The notes: a model not told the origin generated them from the letters alone. DNA of 64,000 nt from Anticarsia gemmatalis (GCF_050436995.1 NC_134773.1:5411194-5475193), one strand, 5' to 3'; positions 34,673 to 44,689 are shown, numbered from the stretch's first letter. Made by a program: numbers and translations.

Positions 34673-35030
34673 ATTTTCAGGTAAACAAAAACATAACTAT
34701 AATTAGCCATGAAAAGCTGACGTAGTGTTCGTTTGATCAATAAGTTAGCGACGTCGGTGCCTGCCGTGAGACAGAACCGCGGCATCGGCTTGTATCGTCT
34801 GAAGCACGCCATGGCATTGCAAAGAATCACTATATAATAAAAACTTATACTAGTTTGTGATAAGTATAAATTATTTTAGGTTAAAATGGCGATAGAAACA
34901 TGTTTTATAAGTTGAAATTAGTTTAATTTTAGTTTGCAGTTAGATTAAATATCATTAGTCAACTCACACAAGGTAATTTGATTACGAATTAAACAGAGCT
35001 TGTACTATAATCACATAATTCTTCTTCTTA
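34673..35030. other. Unexplained GC-richer patch, then AT-rich DNA
   Basis: 34690-34840 is richer in GC than its surroundings and open on the minus strand (residues like FRRYKPMPRFCLTAGTDVAN). I recognise no domain. It may be a fragment of an old gene or transposon. Confidence 0.3.
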
Positions 35031-35264
35031 TCGTATAGTTAGTGGTCAACCTAGTGTCAAAGTTGTTCAAGCCCGAAGTCCTTTGACGTGACTTAACGAC
35101 TGTTATCTTAGTAGACTACAGCCGGGACCGACTTCTTACGTGCCCTCCGAAGCACGGAGACCCTCTCAAATACCACTATGCGGTCATCCATCTATGGAAT
35201 GACTGCCGGGTTGCTTAACCCACAGATCGTTTACCGACCGGTAAGCGCAACTGGCTGTAGGCGC
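35031..35264 (-). mobile_element. S5a SINE-like element, full length
   Basis: The tail TCGTATAGTTAGTGGTCAAC comes first, and the 5S-like head (GGTTGCTTAACCCACAGATC, TTTACCGACCGGTAAGCGC) last. Confidence 0.78.
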
Positions 35265-35492
35265 TTCAAATTTAATCAAAATTGAATGTTGCAGCGCGAG
35301 TCTAAATTTACGATATATTCTAGATCAATATCGTACGGAAACGCTAGGCCATCTATTTATGAACTGAATTGCTATGCATTTTGCAGGCTCTCGCTGCCGG
35401 CACATTGATTTAACTAAAATAACTGGTCGTGTTGGGGTTAAAGTTGTAAAAAGTTTTGATCAAAATTGACTACGCAACAACAACCTCGAATT

Positions 35493-35972
35493 TGAGGCTA
35501 AGTTACGCTTGCCGAGGTTGTTCTGTTGGTGGGTGACCATATTAAACATAATAGCTGACCCGCGCAATTTTGCTTGCGTCACATAAGAGAGAATGGGACA
35601 TAATTTGCCACGTTTTAGTAATTTTTTACTGGTACTCTGCTCTTGTTGGTCGTAACGTGATGTTATATAGCCTTATAGCCTTCTTAAATAAATAGGCTAT
35701 CTAACACTTATATATTTTTTTCAATTCGCACCAGTAGTTCCTGAGATTAACGTGTTTAATCAAAAAAACTAGTTTTATAACGTAGTGTTCCTTCGTGTTT
35801 CAGAAGGCACGTTAAATTGTGGGACCCGGCTGTCATTTTCAAAGATCTTTGACAGTTAACAGTAGTCAGAAGCTTGAAAGTGTGACAAGCAGTGTTACTT
35901 AGTATCGTGTTATAACCCAGGTAACTGTGTTGTGGAGGTCCGATAGACAGTCGCTGCATGTACAATACTGGT
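35493..35972 (+). mobile_element. S5b SINE-like element split by a Helitron
   Basis: The 5S-like head AAGTTACGCTTGCCGAGG with GGTGGGTGACC (35496-35545) is followed by a HelA insertion. The S5b body resumes at 35782 (AGTGTTCCTTCGTGTTTCAG) and continues through AAAGATCTTTGACAGTTAAC to GTACAATACTGG, where the next Helitron cuts off the tail. Confidence 0.75.
35552..35780 (-). mobile_element. HelA Helitron-like element inside S5b, degraded 5' end
   Basis: The 3' end is slightly decayed (TAGCTGACCCGCGCAATTTT). The 5' end has lost the microsatellite (TTTAATCAAAAAAACTAG). Confidence 0.72.
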
Positions 35973-35996
35973 CTACAAATTTTCGCATATATAATA

Positions 35997-36245
35997 CTAG
36001 CTGACCCGCGCAACTTCGCTTGCGTCCAATAAGAGAGAATGGGTGAAATTTTTCCCCGTTTTTGTAACATTAATTACTGGTACTCTGCTCCTTTTGGTTG
36101 TAGCGTGATGATATATAGCCTATGTCCTTTCTCGGGTATCAAAATATCTCCATACCAAATTTCATGCAAATTGGTTCAGTAGTTTAGGCGTGATTGAGTA
36201 GCAGACAGACACACGTCACACAGACAGAGTTACTTTCGCATTAAA
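35997..36245 (-). mobile_element. Chimeric Helitron: HelA 3' end joined to HelC 5' half
   Basis: Begins CTAGCTGACCCGCGCAACTT like HelA and follows HelA to about 36120 (GATGATATATAGCCTATG). It then switches to HelC sequence (TCCTTTCTCGGGTATCAAAA, GGCGTGATTGAGTAGCAGAC, AGAGTTACTTTCGCATT). See findings. Confidence 0.8.
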
Positions 36246-36515
36246 TCTATACTAATATAATAAAGCTGAAGAGTTTGTTTGTTTGTTTGTTTGTTTGTTT
36301 GTTTGTTTGAACGCGCTAATCTCAGGAACTACTGGTCCGATTTGAAAAATTCTTTCAGTGTTAGATAGTCCATTAATCGAGGAAGGCTATAGGCTATACA
36401 TCATCACGCTACGACCAATAGGAGCGGAGTAGCAATAAAACATGTTACAAAAACTGGGAAAATTTTGACCCATTCTCTCTTATGTGACGCAAGCGAAGTT
36501 GCGCGGGTCAGCTAG
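36246..36515 (+). mobile_element. HelA Helitron-like element, full length
   Basis: TCTATACTAATATAATAAAG, about eight TTTG units, to GCGGGTCAGCTAG. Starts exactly where the chimeric Helitron ends. Confidence 0.85.
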
Positions 36516-36810
36516 TTTATAATATTAGTATGGATTGACAACATATACCTACTAACATGTTACAAAATGTCAATATCGAAAGTCCCCAATTTGCAATAAA
36601 GCACTGCTTACCCTCCCTAAAGAATATAAGCATAAAGCAACTGAAAGTACCAGGGCGACATACGTGTGTAAGAGTTGTATCGTAAAGAAGGATTTTTGAG
36701 GAAATGCTTGTTTATGTTTTTTATGCTAATACTAGTTTGAGCCACGGCTTCGCGTGCCTGGTAATTTTATTGTTGTATATCTAAATATATATATATTATA
36801 CCTATAATAA

Positions 36811-37076
36811 TCTATACTTATATTATAAAGCTGAAGAGTTTGCTTGTTCGATTGTTTGTTTGTTTGTTTGAACGCGCTAATCTCAGGAACTACTGGTCCG
36901 ATTTGAAAAATTCTTTCAGTGTTAGATAGCCCATTTATCGGGAAAGGCTAAAGGCTATATATTATCACTCTACGACCAATAGGAGCAGAGTACCAGTAAA
37001 AAATGTTACAAAAACGGGGAAAATGATGACCCATTCTCTCTTATGTGACGTAAGCGAAGTTGCGCGGGTCAGCTAG
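36811..37076 (+). mobile_element. HelA Helitron-like element, full length
   Basis: TCTATACTTATATTATAAAG to GCGGGTCAGCTAG; its microsatellite is interrupted (TTGTTCGATTGTTTG). Confidence 0.83.
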
Positions 37077-37084
37077 TCTAAATA

Positions 37085-37384
37085 TATTATTACTAAAAGG
37101 TGAGTGACTGACATAGTGATCTATAAACGCACAGCACAAACCACTGGACGGATCGAGCTGACATTTGACATGCAGGTACATGTTATGACGTAGACATCCG
37201 CTATGAAAGGATTTTGATCAATTCCACCCTTAAGGAGATAAAATAGGGCATTAAAGTTAGTATAAATCTTCTTACATTTTTGACTGATCGAACTTGAAAT
37301 TAATCTAGAATCACACATAGGATACTTTTTACTACGGGAAACCTTTTCACGCGGATGAAATCGTGGGCGAAAGCTTAAACTAGC
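37085..37384 (+). mobile_element. HelD Helitron-like repeat
   Basis: Shares ACATAGTGATCTATAAACGC, CACAGCACAAACCACTGGAC, TGACATTTGACATGCAGGTA and a GGCGAAAGCTTAAACTAG end with 48915-49145. The CTAG end and GCGGATGAAATCGTGGGCG stem suggest a Helitron; the 5' end is not defined. Confidence 0.6.
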
Positions 37385-37522
37385 TGTCTTATTCATAAAC
37401 ACACTATAAACCTATTTTAGTTAAAAAGCTACTAAAATAAGTTTTCTCTCTTTCGTTTCGTTAAGGAGTGAAAGAAACAAAACAATTTATAAGCCTTTCA
37501 TATATTTTTATGAATAAGAGGA
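37385..37522. mobile_element. M2 MITE, full length
   Basis: GTCTTATTCATAAACACACT to TATTTTTATGAATAAGAGGA. Opposite orientation to the 17.7-kb copy. Confidence 0.75.
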
Positions 37523-37999
37523 TAGGTATATATTTTCTCGAAAATCGATTAGAATATCAGCATAAAGTACCAGGACCCCATATCTATGCAGGAGTTGTAT
37601 CGTAAACAAGGTTTTACATCGACAGCCAATAGATGGCGTTACATTATGTCATGTGTTAAATTTAAAATGGGGTGCACATATTTGGGAAAATCCTAGTGAT
37701 TTTTGCGAAAAGCCTTGTTTGTTTATGTTTTTTATGGTAATACTAGCTTATGCCATGGTTTTGCTCGCGTGGTTGTTCTCTAGTTAAGTAGGTATAAGGA
37801 TTGTATAAAATCTATCTCATAGCCTAATGTTATCCAAATCTTTTACTTAACTTCCTAAAATTTCTTTAACATCATTTTCGCATTTGATAATATAAATATA
37901 GTTTACTCCGTATCCGTAGGTCGATATAAGCTAAATTCTGAACTGTATTTAATAAAAAAACAAACAATTAGAAACCGAAGATACAAAATAGTCAACAAA
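37523..37999. other. Non-coding stretch
   Basis: One GTACCAGGACCCCAT motif (37568) and one AATAGATGGCGTTACA (37628). No gene. Confidence 0.4.
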
Positions 38000-38155
38000 T
38001 GTATAATAGAATACGGGAATTAACGCGAAAACGCACTCGCCGTGGTCCCAGGCTGGCTGTCAGCCTGGGACCACGGCGAGTGCAACCTGCGCCGAAACGT
38101 TAGGCATTTTAAGGTAAAATGCGTGTTCGCGTTAATTCCCGTATTCTATTATACA
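38000..38155. repeat. Nested palindrome (cruciform-forming)
   Basis: The outer arms 38000-38034 and 38121-38155 are inverted repeats with one mismatch (TGTATAATAGAATACGGGAA...). The inner arms 38033-38055 and 38061-38083 are a perfect 23-bp inverted repeat (CACTCGCCGTGGTCCCAGGC...) around a 5-base loop GCTGT. The frames over it are palindrome artefacts. It may be the folded end of a retrotransposon UTR. Confidence 0.85.
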
Positions 38156-38676
38156 TTAAACATGCAACGCGAGAGTTTAAAAGTTATGATAGTCAACAAA
38201 TATTTTCAAAAATCAATTCCTATACCTTGTTTTTGAAAAATTATTTCGGATTCCCGATCTTTCTGGGGGGAAAAGCCAGGTTATGTGGTGCTGCCACTAA
38301 AAAACCACCCCGGTAACCTGCATTTGATGTGTGGATGAAGAGTTCTTGGACCTTAAAAACTCTTCAACTATCCTTAAATGGCCGAAATATAAATAAAACT
38401 GAACTGGAATGAAATTCAGGCACTCCTCTATAAGTGCGAGTAAACCTCAGTAGCATAGCTAGTCTTATATGTAAAACAAAACAGCAAAAGTAACAAAAAA
38501 CTAATTTCGAAATAATTATCCGAAAGTTGCAATTTCCTATTAACAGATGGCGTTGTAATCAAATTGTAATTTGAGACGCGAGAGAATTTACAAGGAAATT
38601 AGCATCCTAATGCGATTAGAATATTACTTTTTGTAGCTCATTTACATAGAATTTAGTTAGAAATTAATTGTCACTT

Positions 38677-38784
38677 TAGCTTAGCCGAGTGGTTTAAGTT
38701 GGCATCTCTCACGCAAGTGGTTGCAGATTCGAACCCGAGGCAACACACTTATGACTTTTCCAAGTTATGTGTGTATTATAAAGT
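38677..38784 (+). mobile_element. St1 tRNA-derived SINE, head only
   Basis: Shows the pol III promoter well: A box TAGCCGAGTGGTTTAAG and B box GATTCGAACCC, then GAGGCAACACACTTATGACT and AAGTTATGTGTGTATTATA. The body is replaced by an S5b element. Confidence 0.75.
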
Positions 38785-38785
38785 C

Positions 38786-39171
38786 AAAGAGTCGGCTTCC
38801 AGTCTCACCGGATGCAGCTGAATACCAGTATTGTACATGCAGCGACTGTCTATCGGACCTCCACAACACAGTTACCTGGGTTATAACACGATACTAAGTA
38901 ACACTGTGCGTCGGACTTTCAAGCTTCTGACTTTAACGACTGTCAAAGATCTTCGAAAATGAAAACCAGGACCCACATTTTAACGTGCCTTTTGGAACTC
39001 GTATGTATGTATAATATGTATAATATGGTCACCCATCCACAGGACAACCTCGGCAAGCGTTACTTAACTTCAGACGCTTCCGCGCGGCGGTTCTGAAAAC
39101 TTTTTTTGGTCCCGATCGAGATTCCGACTAACTTAGGGGCATACACTACCCACTGCACCACAGGAGCAGTT
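38786..39171 (-). mobile_element. S5b SINE-like element, longest copy with tRNA-like plus 5S-like head
   Basis: Read on the minus strand. First a tRNA-like start with TGTGGTGCAGTGGGTAGTGT (A box) at 39160-39141. Next TCTCGATCGGGACC, then the 5S-like core GAAGTTAAGTAACGCTTGCC with GTGGATGGGTGACCAT (39072-39025). The body (AAAGATCTTTGACAGTCG-like) and tail follow. Two different pol III-type modules in one element make it a composite SINE candidate. Confidence 0.72.
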
Positions 39172-39404
39172 ATTCACAAATTTAATAGCCATTAAGAACA
39201 GACACACAAAAAGACTAATTAATCAAAAAGTTGTACAACGGGGAAGCGATCCTGTCACCCGCAGGGAGGCGTGGCATAGACCCATCTATAATAGTGTCTG
39301 TGACAGGGCTGCTGTGGTCAATTGTAGGGAGGGGGTAAAATGATGGAATTACTCGCTTCTGCTTGTGGCTTCGTGTGGAAAGATCTCCCGAGCTGATCAG
39401 TCTA
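39172..39404. other. GC-richer unassigned stretch
   Basis: 39235-39390 is GC-richer (GATCCTGTCACCCGCAGGG, GTGGCTTCGTGTGG). Part of it (TGGCTTCGTGTGG) recurs near 43915. Not recognised. Confidence 0.35.
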
Positions 39405-39654
39405 TCTATACTAATATTATAAAGCTGAAGAGTTTGTTTGTTTGTTTGAACGCGCTAATCTCAGGAACTACTGGTCCGATTTGAAAAAATATTTCAGTGT
39501 TAGATAGTCCATTTATCGAGGAAGGCTATAGGCTATATATCATCACGCTACGGCGAAAAGGACCAGAGTACCAGTTAAAAAATGTTACAAAAACGGGAAA
39601 ATTTTGACCCATTCTCTCTTTTGTGACGCAAGCGAAGTTGCGCGGGTCAGCTAG
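39405..39654 (+). mobile_element. HelA Helitron-like element, full length
   Basis: TCTATACTAATATTATAAAG to GCGGGTCAGCTAG with only two or three TTTG units. Confidence 0.85.
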
Positions 39655-39785
39655 TGTATCTATATAAGTATATATTTACAAGTATATAAGTATGTGTTAT
39701 CAGTTATCTGGTTACAGTACAAGCTCTGCTTAGTTTGTAATCAGATGACTGTGTGTGAAATGTGCAAACATAAATTATTTATTAT
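39655..39785 (+). repeat. SF interspersed repeat
   Basis: TATAAGTATATATTTACAAG, then TACAGTACAAGCTCTGCTTA. Confidence 0.6.
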
Positions 39786-39836
39786 GTTTACCGCCCCGGG
39801 TGTCGAATCCGTACTCTAACGAACAGTCACTTGCGG

Positions 39837-39985
39837 TACATACATACATAAAATCACGATTTCTTCCCATAGAGGTAAGCAGAGACCAAAGAACGTCACT
39901 TGGTACGATCCTTACAAACTTCCCTTGCTTCATTCACATACATACATGTTGTCATACAGGACCGCCGGTTACGAGTACTACGCAA
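39837..39985 (+). repeat. RG interspersed repeat
   Basis: AAGAACGTCACTTGGTACGA, TACAAACTTCCCTTGCTTC, TTGTCATACAGGACCGCCGG. A frame over 39755-40027 is a shadow. Confidence 0.62.
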
Positions 39986-40253
39986 ATATTTTTGGTAACG
40001 CAGTTCTCAAAAAACCAGTTTCCTTGAAGAATACTTAAAATAAGTATGTATTTCGAATTCTCAGATATAAAATGTAACAGTCATTGATATAATTTTTGTA
40101 TTAAACGTACAAAAAATGTATTTAAGAAGTACCGTTGTGTGATAAAATTGTTCCGAACTTCTTATTGATATAATAACTGCTTATACCGTTATGTCATGAA
40201 GGTAAGGTTTTAAAACACCGTAAAAATAAATATTTGTTTTCGTATATGTGAGA

Positions 40254-40775
40254 CTAGCTGACCCGCGCAACTTCGCTTGCGTCACATCTATACTAATATT
40301 ATAAAGCTGAAGAGTTTGTTTGTTTGATTGTTTGTTTGTTTGTTTGTTTGAACGTGCTAATCTCAGGAACTACTGGTCCGATTTGAAAAATTATTTCAGT
40401 GTTAGATAGTCCGTTTATCGAGGAAGGCTATAGGGCATATATCATCACGCTAAGACCAATAGGAGCAGAGTAGCAGTAAAAGATGTTACAAAAACGGGGA
40501 AAATATTGATCTATTCTCTTATGTGACGCAAGCGAAGTTGCGCGAGTCAGCTAGTAAGAGAGAATGGGTCAAAATTTTCCCCGTTTTTGTAATATTTTTC
40601 ACTTGTACTCTGCTCCTATTGGTAGTAGCGTGATGATATATAGCCTATAACCTTCCTCGATAAATGGACTATCTAACACTGAAAGAATTTTTCAAATCGG
40701 ACCGGTAGTTTCTGAGATTAGCGCGTTCAAACAAACAAAGAAACAAACTCTTCAGCTTTATAATATTAGTATAGA
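40254..40775 (-). mobile_element. HelA Helitron carrying a second HelA inside (composite)
   Basis: The outer element is minus-oriented: CTAGCTGACCCGCG at 40254, 5' end ATTAGTATAGA near 40775. It is split after GCGTCACA (40286) by a plus-oriented HelA (40287-40554) and resumes TAAGAGAGAATGGG. The interruption sits exactly between A and T with no duplication. The same arrangement occurs at 55457-55999. Confidence 0.88.
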
Positions 40776-41007
40776 TTTTTGTGTGGTTTTAAAGATTGTT
40801 ATACTTTTCGTGTTATAGATATAGTATGTTTACAAATGGACTCCGCGCAGAGGTCTCGGGTTCGTATCTTGGGTGAGATTGAAATTTGCCCGGAGTTAGG
40901 AAGTTGAGGTTGTTCAGCTCTGCGCTTCAGAGAGCACGTAAAGCCGTCGGTCCTGCGCCTAGCCTCTCACTACTCGTGCAATATAAACTGCGGCCTATGA
41001 TGGAATT
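40776..41007. other. Non-coding stretch with unassigned tRNA-like SINE head
   Basis: 40850-40960 has GAGGTCTCGGGTTCG (B-box-like) and a CTGCGCTTCAGAGAGCACG block reminiscent of S5a bodies. Not resolved. Confidence 0.35.
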
Positions 41008-41205
41008 TCTTGACAGTGGTTAAGGTCGCGACGCCGCTTTGAGAGGTCGTGGGTTCGATTCTCACACAGAACAATTGTTATTTGTGCGATCCACAAATAG
41101 TTGTTTCGGGTCTGGTTGTACTTTGTGTCCGTTGTTTGTATGTTTGTAAAAGTCCCCGCGACACAAGAGCAATTGTTAGTGCGGGAGTTGTCTTTTGTGT
41201 AAAAA
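41008..41205 (+). mobile_element. St2 tRNA-derived SINE
   Basis: Head with CAGTGGTTAAGGTCGCGACG and GTGGGTTCGATTCTCAC (A- and B-box-like), then GATCCACAAATAGTTGTTTC, GGGTCTGGTTGTACTTTGTG and GCGACACAAGAGCAATTG. Confidence 0.77.
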
Positions 41206-41706
41206 AATAGAAAAAATAACTATGTCACCTATGTATGTATGTATGTACGTGACGTCACAGTCTCTATAGTATTAAGTGTCTAACACAACACGCACTGTAC
41301 ATAATAACACAGAGCCTATTTAACATAGGCCTTTTACAAAATAATCAATATATTATGACATTGAATTAACAAAATTCCGTTGTCATGGCAACTGCTTTAA
41401 TGGCGGAAAGACTTAGCGCGAACTCGTTATATTATGAGATATATTCCGTGATTTTGAGTATATTTTCCTTGATAAAGAGCTTATTTTGTTATTCAGGAAT
41501 AATTAAGCTTTGTATTGGTGAAAAAAATGCTGAAATTGTTTAGTGGTTTCAAAGAAAAACTCCTTAAACAGATTATACATAGTTTTTATTGACTTAAATG
41601 CAGCATTCCATCAAGAGCTGTGTTAAACAACTGTCAGACATGTTTTTTAAACTACTTTCACACAAAAACTACTGAATAGACTTTGATGAAATTTGGCAGA
41701 GAGATT
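41206..41706. other. AT-rich non-coding stretch
   Basis: No gene recognised; a short (TATG)n lies at 41232-41250. Confidence 0.45.
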
Positions 41707-41922
41707 GTACTAATATTATAAAAGCGAAAGTGTGTGAGTATGTATGTATGGATGTTTGTTACTCTTACACGCAAATAATACAGAACCGATTACGATCAAA
41801 TTTTGTATATAAGTAGCTGAAAACCCAGTATAACACATAGGTTTTTTATCCCAAAGTTACCGAGGGATCGGGATTTACACGGGTAGGGTTTCCACGCGGA
41901 CGAAGTCGCAGGCGGCCTCTAG
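41707..41922 (+). mobile_element. HelB Helitron-like element
   Basis: From TACTAATATTATAAAAGCGA to GTCGCAGGCGGCCTCTAG. Confidence 0.78.
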
Positions 41923-41991
41923 TAATTAATAAACTGGAGTTTCTCGGGAATTCTTTCCAAGTATAAAAAGTCTGGGAATAAAGTAGTAAAT

Positions 41992-42206
41992 ATTAGGTCG
42001 GGGAAAAAGTCTTTTCGCATATAGTATGTATGAACTTGTAACAAAATCTTTTCTCTACACAAAAAGCTCGATATTCGGGTACTCACCTCACGAGCTCACT
42101 GAAAGAAACCTAATGAACCGTGTACTCATTTGTGATTCTTTTAGCCAAAGAGATTTTATTACAAGTTCATACATACTATAATGCGAAAATACTTCCCCGA
42201 CCTAAT
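41992..42206 (+). mobile_element. M1 Tc1/mariner-like MITE, full length
   Basis: ATTAGGTCGGGGAAAAAGTC to ACTTCCCCGACCTAAT, flanked by TA on both sides. Confidence 0.8.
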
Positions 42207-42551
42207 AGTTAACTTGAAGGTATTATTTATATAATATGTAAAGTATATAATTGTAAGCAGTAACAATGCGAGGTACCAGGCGCGCAGACCTCGCTGGTGG
42301 TGTTGTGTTTCTATTGTATCGAGTCTGCTCGTGTCGGGTGAACTCTTTGTGTGTGCTGTCGCCTTGGTACTGTTGTTTATAACTTAGTATACTTTAGGAA
42401 GGTTTGAAGGTCTGTTAGTTTAGTTAACTGTTGATTTAGTTAACTAAAACCTAGATTTACAGTGTCGGATAACTTATTTGGACGATAAAGGAAATGTATG
42501 GAATATTAAAAAAAATTACGTGATAAGAAGTGATTAAACCGGCCATAACAT

Positions 42552-42752
42552 TTTTAAAGATCTTTGACGGTTAACAGTAGTCAGAAGCTTGAAAGTCTGA
42601 CAAGCAGTGTTACTTAGTATCGTGTTATAACCCAGGTAACTGTGTTGTGGAGGTCCGATAGACAGTCGCTGCATGTACAATACTGGTATTCAGCTGCATC
42701 CGGTGAGACTGGAAGCCGACTCCAACATAGTTTGGAAGAAAGGCTAGGCTGA
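42552..42752 (+). mobile_element. S5b SINE-like element, 5'-truncated
   Basis: AAAGATCTTTGACGGTTAAC to GGAAGAAAGGCTAGGCTG; no 5S-like head. Upstream, 42273-42370 is bounded by an inverted GTACCAGGC/GCCTTGGTAC pair. Confidence 0.72.
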
Positions 42753-43402
42753 TATTTTTGTTATTCTATCACTAAGACTTATTTCATCAAAATCGATACA
42801 GTATTTCAGGCATAATAGCGCACTTGACAAAGACTTGCACAAGTTATTATACCCAATAAACAATAACAGTAACCACAAGCAACGCCACGGCGCAATATAT
42901 TACGATCGTAACGTCTACGCCGTAGCATGTCTACGCATCTGCTACGACGCTTACATGCTACGCACAAATAATGGTCGTATGGCGATGCCAACATCATATC
43001 TTTGAGTAGAGATAGATTCTTTGGTAACGTAAAGAAATTAATAAAAGTGTGGTTCAGATAGTAGTGTGGGATAACTGATCACAAGGTCTTGAGTTCTATT
43101 CCCGTTTCTAAATTGTTTAGTATTTGTATGTTATTTAAAATTCGTTCGCGCGGCTCTCGTTCTTTTCATTACCTATTTTAGGCACCTAGGAATTAGGGTT
43201 GTAAGGAATAAATTAGCATATGTTTCAAAATTTTTCATTGGTACGATGTACGTTATGTGTTAATATAAATAATGAACTATCTGTGTTACATTTTTTACCG
43301 AAGTCAGTTGAGTAGTTTTGGCGTGAAAGAGTAACAAACATACATCTATCCTCATATACTTTAGCATCTAAAATATTAGTAAGATAAGTAGGATAGAAAG
43401 AT
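42753..43402. other. Non-coding stretch
   Basis: 42885-42965 holds a CGTAG/CTACG-rich patch like 25165-25245. Frames here are uninformative. Confidence 0.4.
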
Positions 43403-43600
43403 CTTTTCAAAGATCTTTGACAGTGGTTAAAAGTAGTCAGAAGCTTTAAAGTCTGACAAGCAGTGTTACTTAGTATCGTGTTATAACCCAGGTAACTGTG
43501 TTGTGGAGGTCTGATAGACAGTCGCTGCATGTACAATACTGGTATTCAGCTGCATCCGGTGAGACTGGGAGCTGACTCCAATATAGTTGGAAGAAAGACA
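43403..43600 (+). mobile_element. S5b SINE-like element, 5'-truncated
   Basis: AAAGATCTTTGACAGTGGTT to GTTGGAAGAAAGACAAG. Confidence 0.72.
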
Positions 43601-43615
43601 AGGGTTTCAGTGGGA

Positions 43616-43798
43616 TAGAATGTATGTATGGATGTTTGCAACTCTTTCACGCAAACACTATTGAACCGATTACAATTAAATTTGGTATATAGGTAGCTAA
43701 AGACCCAGAATAACACATAGACTATTTATCCAGGAGTTCCCGAGGGATCGGGATTTACACGGGAGGGGTTTCCACGCGAAGTCTTTGGCGGCCTCTAG
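43616..43798 (+). mobile_element. HelB Helitron-like element, 5'-truncated
   Basis: Starts inside the element (GAATGTATGTATGGATG) and ends GGCGGCCTCTAG; a few bases of the 3' stem are deleted (CACGCGAAGTCTTTGG). Confidence 0.72.
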
Positions 43799-44051
43799 TA
43801 ATATAATAGGTTTGTGTGTATGTACCGCACTTGGTCACCGTGTTTGTCATAAGCCCATTTCACACTTAATATGGGTTACACCTGATACTTCAATGTAAGG
43901 CTTCAGCGGCTATAAGGCTTCGTGTGGCCATCGATTTGTATAAAAATACGACGAGGAAATATGTTTTGTTCATGGAGTATAACTATTGTCTCTTTAGGCA
44001 CTATTCCCGAATAAGAAAGGTTAAGCTTAGACTCCACTACTTGGAGCCAGC

Positions 44052-44217
44052 GGGCTTATCACGTATCTCAGTTGACAGCTAGTATACGTCAAATTGATGG
44101 TCACTATTCAGTACATTGCTGCTTCGACGTAACGTGTTAATCACTAAATTCTAAGAGAGAAAACAATGAACAGCATAGTGGTTTTCAAATAAATGTCAAC
44201 TGAGATACGTGATAGCC
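44052..44217. mobile_element. Small MITE with 25-bp terminal inverted repeats
   Basis: GGGCTTATCACGTATCTCAG at the left is mirrored by CTGAGATACGTGATAGCCC at the right, extending to TTGACA/TGTCAA inside. About 166 bp. Single copy in this window; target duplication not clear. Confidence 0.7.
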
Positions 44218-44343
44218 CCCCAGGGCTGCATTGTTTTCCTTTGATTGCTATATATCAAATTATTATTCACTGCAGCTGGATAAAGGTTTCCTCGGAATGA
44301 GAAAAGAATATTTGTGTAGTCTAATTGTAATGATGGTAATTGT

Positions 44344-44592
44344 GTAGTTGACTGGGTTAACGAAAAATTATTAAACTCGTACTCGTAAAAGGTTCATCTA
44401 AAATGCTCAGACTATGTAGCTTTTATTGTAAATAATGTTGAAATTGTAATTATTACAGACTGAAAACATTTTATTAGACACTCATTTGATACCAACGAAA
44501 TTAAGACATAGCGAAGTCACTACACTATATTTCTATACCAAAATGTGTTTTTGACATTTTATAAAGAGTACCTGATTTGGGAAGTCAACTAC
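44344..44592. mobile_element. 250-bp repeat, copy 1 (10-bp inverted ends)
   Basis: Bounded by GTAGTTGACT and AGTCAACTAC. The interior (AAAAATTATTAAACTCGTAC, AAAATGTGTTTTTGACATTT) matches 46203-46460 throughout. MITE-like; a segmental duplication is the alternative. Confidence 0.65.
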
Positions 44593-44689
44593 CCTGCATA
44601 TTACTGTCTAGTTTTTTTCATGATAGAGTGACAAACATCAGTATTCGCATTTATAACACAAGCTTGCCGACAAAACCCAAAATTCTTAA

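Noticed and set aside
35756..36070. 104-codon minus-strand frame, and similar ones at 43225-43536, 49480-49692, 54246-54431 and 61719-61919
   Set aside because: Translations of SINE and Helitron copies, recurring wherever those repeats occur.
36286..36308. Direct-repeat array resembling CRISPR
   Set aside because: A (TTTG)n microsatellite inside HelA, in a eukaryotic genome; no spacers.
38042..38316. Plus-strand frames near 38.1 kb
   Set aside because: Created by the palindrome and repeat sequence; no domain.
38677..38784. Possible tRNA gene
   Set aside because: A and B boxes are good but no acceptor stem or cloverleaf can be formed; it is the head of the St1 SINE. The same holds for heads at 1250, 24400, 41010 and 45405.
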